Origin: Clostridiales bacterium
GTDB lineage: Bacteria; Bacillota; Clostridia; Oscillospirales; Oscillospiraceae
Direction of reading: 5' to 3'
DNA: 5,538 nucleotides
NCBI GenBank assembly: GCA_029098065.1
Contig: JAQXNP010000218.1
Span: 1 to 5,538 of the forward strand
Positions 1 to 5,538 of the stretch are shown here, in pieces. How positions within the stretch are numbered: the stretch's first letter is position 1; each line of letters opens with the position of its first letter. Position numbers and translations under genes: made by a program. The notes below the pieces were generated by a model that worked only from the letters and a program-made list of their open reading frames with translations, had not been told where the DNA came from and searched no databases.

Positions 1-15
1 AAGGCGGGGGCGGTT

Positions 16-1593
16 TTATGCGCCTGCCAGAGCTTCCGCCACCCGGATACCATCCACGGCGGCGGAGGTGATGCCTCCGGCGTAACCCGCCCCCTCGCCG
101 CAGGGATAAATACCGCGGACCGGGGATTGGAAAGTCCGGTCCCGGAGAATACGGACCGGGGAGGAGGAGCGGGTCTCCACACCGGTGAGGACCGCCCCGG
201 CATCGGCAAAGCCGTGGAGTTTGCGGTCGAAGAGGGGCAGAGCGGAACGAAGGGTTTCTGAGGCAGAATCGGGGAGACAGGCATCAATGCTGCCCGGAAC
301 CACACCGGGACGGTAGGTGGGAAAGACACTGCCCCGGCCGGTGGAAGAACGCCTTGACAGAAAATCTCCCACAGTTTGAGCGGGGGCGCGGTAGGAGTGC
401 CCGCCCGCGGAGAAAGCGGCATGTTCCCAACGCTCCTGAAAGGCGATTCCATCCAGAGCGCCGGGACCAAAGTCGCTGGGGGACACCCCCACCAGGAAGC
501 CGCCGTTGATATTTTTCCCGTCTCTGGCCCGCAGGCTCATCCCGTTGGTGACGACCTCCCCCTGTTCCGAGGCGGCGGCGACCACCTGCCCGCCGGGGCA
601 GACACAGAAGGTAAAGGCGGAGCGGCCTGAGGGGAGATGGCAGGACAGTTTATAGTCCGCCGGGGGAAGTTTTTCCCAGACCGGGCCGTACTGTGCCTGA
701 GAGATCAGGGCCTGTTCATGCTCAATGCGGCAGCCGATGGCGAAAGGCTTGGCCTCCATAGGTACTCCCGCATCGAAAAGCATCCGGAACGTATCCCGGG
801 CGGAGTGCCCGGGGGAGAGGATCAGAGCGTCGCAGTCCAGACGGTAATCTCCCTCCGGGGCGGAGACCCGGAGGGCCTGAAGCGCCCCGTTCCGGAGTTC
901 CAGGCCGGAAAGCTGATGGCCGAAGCGAACATCACAGCCCAGATCGATCAATTCCTGACGGATGCTTCTGACCACGGTTCGCAGCAGATCTGTTCCCACA
1001 TGGGGCTTCTGCTGCCACAGGATGTCCTCCGGCGCGCCGTGGCGGACGAATTCCTCCAGAACGGCGGTGATCCGTTTGTCATGGGTCCCGGTGTTCAGCT
1101 TTCCGTCGGAGAAGGTGCCGGCCCCGCCCTCGCCGAACTGGACGTTGGAGCGCTCATTCAGAGGGCCTCCGGACCAGAAAGCTTCCACATCGGCGGTGCG
1201 TTCCTCCACTGGGCGCCCCCGCTCCAAAAGAATGACGGGGATGCCGTTCCGGGCGAGAAAAAGGGCGGAGAACAGCCCGGCGGGGCCCATTCCCACCACA
1301 ACCGGCCGCAGGGGAGAGGACCGGCGGACAGCCGGGAAAATATAGGGCTCCGGAGTCCAGACGCTGACATTTGGACTGTGCTGCCGTGCCAGAACCTTTT
1401 CCTCATCGGCGGCTTCGACCCCGACGGTGCAGATATAATGCACGTTGTTCTTCTTTCGGGCGTCCACCGACTGCCGCAAAAGCCGGACTTCGCCCAGGGA
1501 GGCGGGAGAGAGCCGGAGAACCCTGGCGGAACGGCGCAGCAGGTCCTCTTCGGTATAGTCTACGGGAAAAGTAAGATCCCGAATTTTAATCAT
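16..1593 (-). CDS. FAD-dependent dehydrogenase, COG2509 family (uncharacterised)
   Basis: Probable soluble flavoprotein oxidoreductase of 525 residues; substrate and physiological role are not known for this family. An N-terminal segment of about 95 residues precedes a Rossmann FAD-binding motif, GMGPAG (residues 101-106), followed by an acidic end of the second strand (LLERG, 122-126). The segment NVQFGEGGAGTFSDGKL (150-166) is the family hallmark. VETRSSSPVRI (472-482) and CGEGAGYAGG (498-507) near the C-terminus form the closing FAD-contact region, as in other flavoproteins. No signal peptide or membrane segment is seen. I chose the ATG at 1593 (protein begins MIKIRDL) because GGTGAT lies 4 bases upstream and the family typically begins with such a short strand. 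An in-frame ATG at 1605 would add four residues (MVIY) but has no ribosome site. The gene is divergent from the radical SAM gene. The stop is TAA at 16-18; its terminator would lie beyond the left edge. Family assignment is firm; function is open. Confidence 0.93.
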   Translation of the reverse strand: MIKIRDLTFPVDYTEEDLLRRSARVLRLSPASLGEVRLLRQSVDARKKNNVHYICTVGVEAADEEKVLARQHSPNVSVWTPEPYIFPAVRRSSPLRPVVVGMGPAGLFSALFLARNGIPVILLERGRPVEERTADVEAFWSGGPLNERSNVQFGEGGAGTFSDGKLNTGTHDKRITAVLEEFVRHGAPEDILWQQKPHVGTDLLRTVVRSIRQELIDLGCDVRFGHQLSGLELRNGALQALRVSAPEGDYRLDCDALILSPGHSARDTFRMLFDAGVPMEAKPFAIGCRIEHEQALISQAQYGPVWEKLPPADYKLSCHLPSGRSAFTFCVCPGGQVVAAASEQGEVVTNGMSLRARDGKNINGGFLVGVSPSDFGPGALDGIAFQERWEHAAFSAGGHSYRAPAQTVGDFLSRRSSTGRGSVFPTYRPGVVPGSIDACLPDSASETLRSALPLFDRKLHGFADAGAVLTGVETRSSSPVRILRDRTFQSPVRGIYPCGEGAGYAGGITSAAVDGIRVAEALAGA

Positions 1594-1597
1594 ATAA

Positions 1598-1603
1598 ATC
1601 ACC
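1598..1603 (-). promoter_or_regulatory. Ribosome binding site deciding the FAD dehydrogenase start
   Basis: GGTGAT on the minus strand lies 4 bases upstream of the ATG at 1593. It is a moderate Shine-Dalgarno match. The alternative ATG at 1605 is preceded only by an A-rich stretch (CTGAAAA), so this site favours the shorter protein. Confidence 0.5.
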
Positions 1604-1610
1604 ATTTTTC

Positions 1611-1639
1611 AGTTTAGCACAGTTTTTTCCGGGCATCAA
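1611..1639 (-). promoter_or_regulatory. Putative promoter of the FAD dehydrogenase gene
   Basis: On the minus strand, TTGATG (1639-1634) is separated by 17 bases from TAAACT (1616-1611). The -10 box carries an extended TGC just upstream. Each hexamer matches consensus at four of six positions. The sequence closely parallels the opposite promoter at 1700-1727 (shared GTTGAT and CTGTGCTA), which raises confidence. Transcription would start near 1603-1606, leaving a leader of only about 11-13 bases before the ATG at 1593. Confidence 0.5.
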
Positions 1640-1699
1640 CAGGGACAGAGATCCATTTCAGACGAATTATGAAATTTTATAAGAGTAAAGCGGCGCGTG

Positions 1700-1727
1700 T
1701 TGATTAAAAAAAACGCTGTGCTATAAT
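1700..1727 (+). promoter_or_regulatory. Promoter of the radical SAM gene (extended -10)
   Basis: TTGATT (1700-1705), a 16-base A-rich spacer, and a perfect TATAAT (1722-1727) preceded by TGC (extended -10). Transcription should start near 1733-1735, giving a leader of roughly 80 bases before the ATG at 1814. A 7-bp inverted repeat (CTGTGCT at 1716-1722, AGCACAG at 1736-1742) brackets the -10 box and the expected start site. Confidence 0.8.
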
Positions 1728-1742
1728 ATCTCACAAGCACAG
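1716..1742. repeat. Inverted repeat across the -10 box, possible operator
   Basis: CTGTGCT (1716-1722) and AGCACAG (1736-1742) are perfect 7-bp arms separated by 13 bases. They flank the -10 element and the presumed transcription start of the radical SAM gene. A third copy of the 7-mer (AGCACAG, plus strand) lies at 1616-1622 in the opposite promoter. The position suits a repressor site, but part of the match may simply be shared promoter sequence. No regulator gene is in the window. Confidence 0.35.
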
Positions 1743-1800
1743 TCATAGGAAAATGCTTTGACACGTATCTTAAGATGAAAATACGCAGTTTGAAAAGAAT

Positions 1801-1804
1801 GGAG
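1801..1804 (+). promoter_or_regulatory. Ribosome binding site of the radical SAM gene
   Basis: GGAG lies 9 bases before the ATG at 1814 and supports that start over the next in-frame ATG at 1823 (residue 4), which lacks a comparable site. The GGAG is also the last sense codon of a 10-codon open frame (1775-1807). Confidence 0.75.
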
Positions 1805-1813
1805 TGACTTCAA

Positions 1814-3229
1814 ATGGGAACGATGGATAGCGTGAAACGGGCAGCGCTTGCGGCTGCGGTCAATACGGCGATCGGCTATATGTCGAAGGATCCCGATGAG
1901 AATATTCCCAAGCTGATGGATCTGGTAGACCGGTTCTCCCCGGACGGATGGTACGAGGGCCAGCGGAGAGCGGTTCGAAACGCCATCAAGGAGAAGGGAA
2001 ACTGGTGGCAGCTCATTGAGCGGATTTTTGCCCTGGATCCTGGCGTCCGGGATACCTTCCTGCGCAATTTTATTATTAAAGCCAGTCTGAACGGCAGCGC
2101 CATTCAGGATGACATTGCCGCCAAGGAGAACTGCAATGTGCCCTGGGCCATTCTTCTGGACCCCACCTCGGCCTGCAACCTCCACTGCACCGGCTGCTGG
2201 GCGGCTGAGTACGGGAACAAGCTGAACCTGTCTCTGGAAGAGATTGACGGGATCATCAGGCAGGGCAATGAGCTCGGTATTTACATGTACATATACACCG
2301 GCGGCGAGCCCCTGGTACGCAAGGCTGATGTCATCAAGCTGTGCGAGATGCACCCCGACTGTGAATTCCTGGCCTTCACGAACGGGACGCTGATCGACGA
2401 GCAGTTCTGCCAGGATATGCTGCGGGTGAAGAACTTTGTCCCCGCCATCTCTCTGGAAGGTTTTGAGCAGGCTAACGACGGCCGCCGCGGCCCCGGTGTC
2501 TTTGAGAAGGTCAACCACGCCATGGACCTGCTGAAGGAGCACAAACTGCCCTTCGGCCTGTCCTGCTGCTATACCAGCGCCAACTATGATGATATCACCA
2601 GCGAGAAGTTCTTCGATTACATTATCGACAAGGGGGCGCTCTTTGCCTGGTTCTTCCACTATATGCCCGTGGGCAACGATGCCGCTCCCGAACTGCTGCT
2701 GACCCCCGATCAGCGTGAGGTGGTCTACCGCCGCATCCGTGCCTACCGGGATACCAAGGCCCTGTTTACCCTGGACTTCCAGAATGACGCCGAATTCATC
2801 GGCGGCTGTATCGCCGGCGGCCGGCACTACATGCATATCAACGCCAACGGAGATGTGGAGCCCTGCGTGTTTATTCACTACTCCAATGTGAATATCCGTG
2901 ACTGTACGCTGATGGAGGCCCTGAAGAGCCCTCTGTTCCAGGCCTATCATGACAACATCCCCTTCAATAACAACATGCTCCGCCCCTGTCCCATGCTGGC
3001 GAATGCGGGACGGATTGCCGAGCTGGTCCATAAGACGGGAGCGCACTCTACGGACCTTCAGTCCCCTGAGGACGTAGATCATCTGTGCGCCAAGTGCGAG
3101 AAGTACGCTCAGGAATGGAAGCCCAAGGCCGATGAACTGTGGGCTGAGCGCCAGGCGGAGCGGGCTGCGGATGCGGCTGCCGCTGAGGCCGAGATGGAGG
3201 AGCGGATTGCCGCCCGGAAAAAGAAATAA
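1814..3229 (+). CDS. Radical SAM protein with SPASM-like C-terminal cysteines, function unknown
   Basis: A 471-residue radical S-adenosylmethionine enzyme, probably cytosolic. Residues 1-110 form a helical extension without cofactor motifs. The core starts with CNLHCTGC: C121, C125 and C128 should hold the SAM-binding [4Fe-4S] cluster. YTGGEP (161-166) is the SAM-binding GGE motif, and AISLEG (211-216) is a core strand typical of the MoaA/PqqE-like branch. C-terminal to the core, C332, C351 (in NGDVEPC), C364, C392, C425 and C428 could bind one or two auxiliary clusters. The G346-x4-C351 spacing fits the start of a SPASM motif, but the tight cysteine run that normally follows is missing. The end (438-471) is a charged Ala/Glu/Arg helix ending in RKKK. 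It has its own promoter (1700-1727) and a terminator after the TAA. No small peptide gene resembling a RiPP precursor is visible beside it. Radical SAM membership is very secure; the reaction is unknown. Confidence 0.95.
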   Translation: MGTMDSVKRAALAAAVNTAIGYMSKDPDENIPKLMDLVDRFSPDGWYEGQRRAVRNAIKEKGNWWQLIERIFALDPGVRDTFLRNFIIKASLNGSAIQDDIAAKENCNVPWAILLDPTSACNLHCTGCWAAEYGNKLNLSLEEIDGIIRQGNELGIYMYIYTGGEPLVRKADVIKLCEMHPDCEFLAFTNGTLIDEQFCQDMLRVKNFVPAISLEGFEQANDGRRGPGVFEKVNHAMDLLKEHKLPFGLSCCYTSANYDDITSEKFFDYIIDKGALFAWFFHYMPVGNDAAPELLLTPDQREVVYRRIRAYRDTKALFTLDFQNDAEFIGGCIAGGRHYMHINANGDVEPCVFIHYSNVNIRDCTLMEALKSPLFQAYHDNIPFNNNMLRPCPMLANAGRIAELVHKTGAHSTDLQSPEDVDHLCAKCEKYAQEWKPKADELWAERQAERAADAAAAEAEMEERIAARKKK

Positions 3230-3246
3230 TAATCCTTGTCACGCCA

Positions 3247-3285
3247 GCACCCCGGCAGAATGAATCTGCCGGGGTGCCTCTGTTT
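3247..3285 (+). terminator. Intrinsic terminator of the radical SAM gene
   Basis: A perfect 13-bp GC-rich stem (3247-3259 with 3265-3277, beginning GCACCCCGG) closes a 5-base loop (ATGAA), 17 bases after the stop codon. The tail CTCTGTTT is only moderately T-rich, so termination may depend partly on the second hairpin directly downstream. Confidence 0.75.
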
Positions 3286-3307
3286 GACAGAGGGAGCCCC
3301 TTTTCTT
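3277..3307 (+). terminator. Second, abutting hairpin with T-rich tail (possible back-up terminator)
   Basis: CCTCTGT (3277-3283) pairs with ACAGAGG (3287-3293) around a TTG loop, sharing one base with the preceding stem. After seven bases a TTTTCTT run follows (3301-3307). The gap between stem and T run is longer than ideal, so terminator activity is uncertain. The loop and right arm contain TTGACA (3284-3289), which I do not read as a -35 because no -10 box follows at the right distance. Confidence 0.4.
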
Positions 3308-3327
3308 GCAGGAAAGCGTTTTTTCTC

Positions 3328-4784
<1,457 letters not shown>

Positions 4785-4814
4785 GCGCAGAGACCGGATA
4801 CATTGGAACGATGA

Positions 4815-4848
4815 GAAAAGGGACTGTCCGACCGGGCGGTCCCTTTTC
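4815..4848 (+). terminator. Intrinsic terminator of gdhA
   Basis: A 15-bp stem (4815-4829 with 4834-4848, two G-U pairs) closes a GACC loop. The outer pairs are GAAAAGGGAC with GTCCCTTTTC, so the U run is part of the stem. The A run on the other side means it could also work on the minus strand, although ackA has its own terminator first. Confidence 0.85.
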
Positions 4849-4965
4849 AGCCGTTAAAATGAGAATGGACCGAAAACGGAGATGGCGTGACGCGCGGCAG
4901 GCGCGCCGCAAGCGTACGCAGCACGCGGGATTTCAGATAGAGTGCATTTGATTTGGAATGGGTGT

Positions 4966-5001
4966 AAAAAATGGGGCCCGGCATACGGCCGGGCCCCATT
5001 T
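4966..5001 (-). terminator. Intrinsic terminator of ackA
   Basis: Read on the minus strand, a perfect 14-bp stem (5001-4988 with 4982-4969, containing GGGGCCCGGC) closes a 5-base loop. A run of six T (4971-4966), overlapping the base of the stem, follows. It lies 23 bases after the ackA stop codon. This is a textbook rho-independent terminator. Confidence 0.92.
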
Positions 5002-5024
5002 CAGACAGATCCAGGAGAGGTGGA

Positions 5025-5538
5025 TTACTGTTTGCTCACGATTTCGGCGGTGTCGGTGGCGATCATCAGTTCCTCGTCGGTGGGGATGAGGAGGACCTTC
5101 ACCTTGGAGTCGGCGGCGGAGATGACAGCCTCCTTGCCCCGGACATCGTTGGCGGCGGCATCCATCTTTACGCCCATGAATTCCAGACCGGAGGCCACGG
5201 CCATACGGGTGCCCTTGTCGTTCTCGCCCACGCCGGCGGTGAAGACGATGGCGTCCACTCCGCCCATGGCGGCGGCATAGGCGCCGATGAGCTTCTTCAC
5301 ATTGTACTGGAAGGTCTCCAGAGCCACGGCGGCGCGGTGGTTGCCCTCCTCGGCGGCACCCTCGATATCACGGAAGTCGGAGGACACGCAGGACAGACCC
5401 TCCACGCCGGACTTCTTGTTCAGCACGTTCAGCATCTCGTCGATGCTCATGCCGTACTTGTTCATCAGGTACTGCAGGATGCCGGCGTCCAGGTCGCCGG
5501 CGCGGGTGCCCATGGGCAGGCCGGCCAGGGGGGTGAAG
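5025..5538 (-). CDS. ackA: Acetate kinase, C-terminal part (cut by window edge)
   Basis: Converts acetyl phosphate and ADP to acetate and ATP (EC 2.7.2.1), the last step of the Pta-Ack substrate-level phosphorylation route in the cytosol. The visible 170 residues run off the right edge; about 230 N-terminal residues, including the first signature and part of the active site, are outside. The visible part opens with FTPLAGLPMGTRAGDLDAG, the second acetate kinase signature; its arginine in MGTR corresponds to the catalytic arginine of characterised enzymes. FTAGVGEN further on is the nucleotide-binding segment of the ASKHA fold, and IPTDEELMIA near the end carries the conserved glutamate pair. 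The protein ends AEIVSKQ, with TAA at 5027-5025. The ATG at 5513 is internal, not the start. It converges on gdhA, with a separate terminator. In many Clostridia pta lies just upstream of ackA, which here would be beyond the right edge. Confidence 0.96.
   Translation of the reverse strand, partial: FTPLAGLPMGTRAGDLDAGILQYLMNKYGMSIDEMLNVLNKKSGVEGLSCVSSDFRDIEGAAEEGNHRAAVALETFQYNVKKLIGAYAAAMGGVDAIVFTAGVGENDKGTRMAVASGLEFMGVKMDAAANDVRGKEAVISAADSKVKVLLIPTDEELMIATDTAEIVSKQ

Noticed and set aside
637..1617. Open frame of 326 codons on the plus strand opposite the FAD dehydrogenase
   Set aside because: No recognisable domain, Gly/Pro-rich shadow composition, and it lies within the coding strand complement of an intact flavoprotein gene.
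1666..1681. Alternative minus-strand -10 boxes (CATAAT, TATAAA) for the FAD dehydrogenase gene
   Set aside because: No matching -35 hexamer at 16-18 bases; the promoter at 1611-1639 fits better and parallels the opposite promoter.
1758..1763. Perfect TTGACA in the leader of the radical SAM gene
   Set aside because: No acceptable -10 box lies 16-18 bases downstream (ATACGC region), whereas the promoter at 1700-1727 is good.
1767..1776. 10-bp palindrome ATCTTAAGAT in the radical SAM leader
   Set aside because: Short and AT-rich, does not extend outward, and does not overlap a promoter element; likely chance.
1721..3082. Open frame of 453 codons on the minus strand opposite the radical SAM gene
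   Set aside because: Its translation shows no family motifs, while the plus strand has a complete radical SAM protein with promoter and ribosome site. Long antisense frames are expected in GC-rich coding DNA.
1814..3229. RiPP-type system with a precursor peptide next to the radical SAM enzyme
   Set aside because: No small peptide gene with a ribosome site in either flanking gap and no transporter or peptidase nearby.
5025..5538. ackA as a truncated pseudogene
   Set aside because: The frame is open through to the window edge and the residues upstream of the internal ATG (FTPLAGLP) continue the family signature, so the truncation is only the window boundary.

Overview
The window looks like a stretch of chromosome from a fairly GC-rich anaerobic Bacillota, most likely an Oscillospiraceae-type Clostridia. 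This is inferred from the mix of genes (an uncharacterised radical SAM enzyme, an NADP-type glutamate dehydrogenase, acetate kinase), the GC-rich third codon positions, consensus sigma-A-like promoters in AT-rich gaps, and tidy intrinsic terminators. I see no mobile element, tRNA, rRNA, CRISPR array or other sign of an accessory island.

Layout: (1) 16-1593, minus strand: a complete FAD-dependent dehydrogenase of the COG2509 type. (2) 1594-1813: a divergent intergenic region with one promoter pointing each way. The two promoters share a GTTGAT ... CTGTGCTA core. (3) 1814-3229, plus strand: a 471-residue radical SAM enzyme with a helical N-terminal extension, a CxxxCxxC core and extra C-terminal cysteines. 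(4) 3230-3437: two adjacent hairpins (terminator), then the gdhA promoter, whose -35/spacer region is a near-perfect palindrome. (5) 3438-4784, plus strand: gdhA, glutamate dehydrogenase. (6) 4785-5024: a convergent gap with one terminator for each flanking gene. (7) 5025 to the right edge, minus strand: the C-terminal 170 residues of acetate kinase (ackA), cut by the window.

Each gene appears to be its own transcription unit: every complete gene has a recognisable promoter, and three of the four 3' ends have a visible hairpin terminator. Metabolically, glutamate dehydrogenase links ammonia, glutamate and 2-oxoglutarate, while acetate kinase makes ATP from acetyl phosphate, which suits a fermentative amino-acid- or sugar-using anaerobe. 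The FAD protein and the radical SAM protein belong to families whose substrates are not established as far as I know.

The window is mostly ordinary core genome. The points most worth a second look are the radical SAM protein with its non-canonical auxiliary cysteine pattern, the paired divergent promoters with their repeated 7-mer, and the palindrome in the gdhA promoter.
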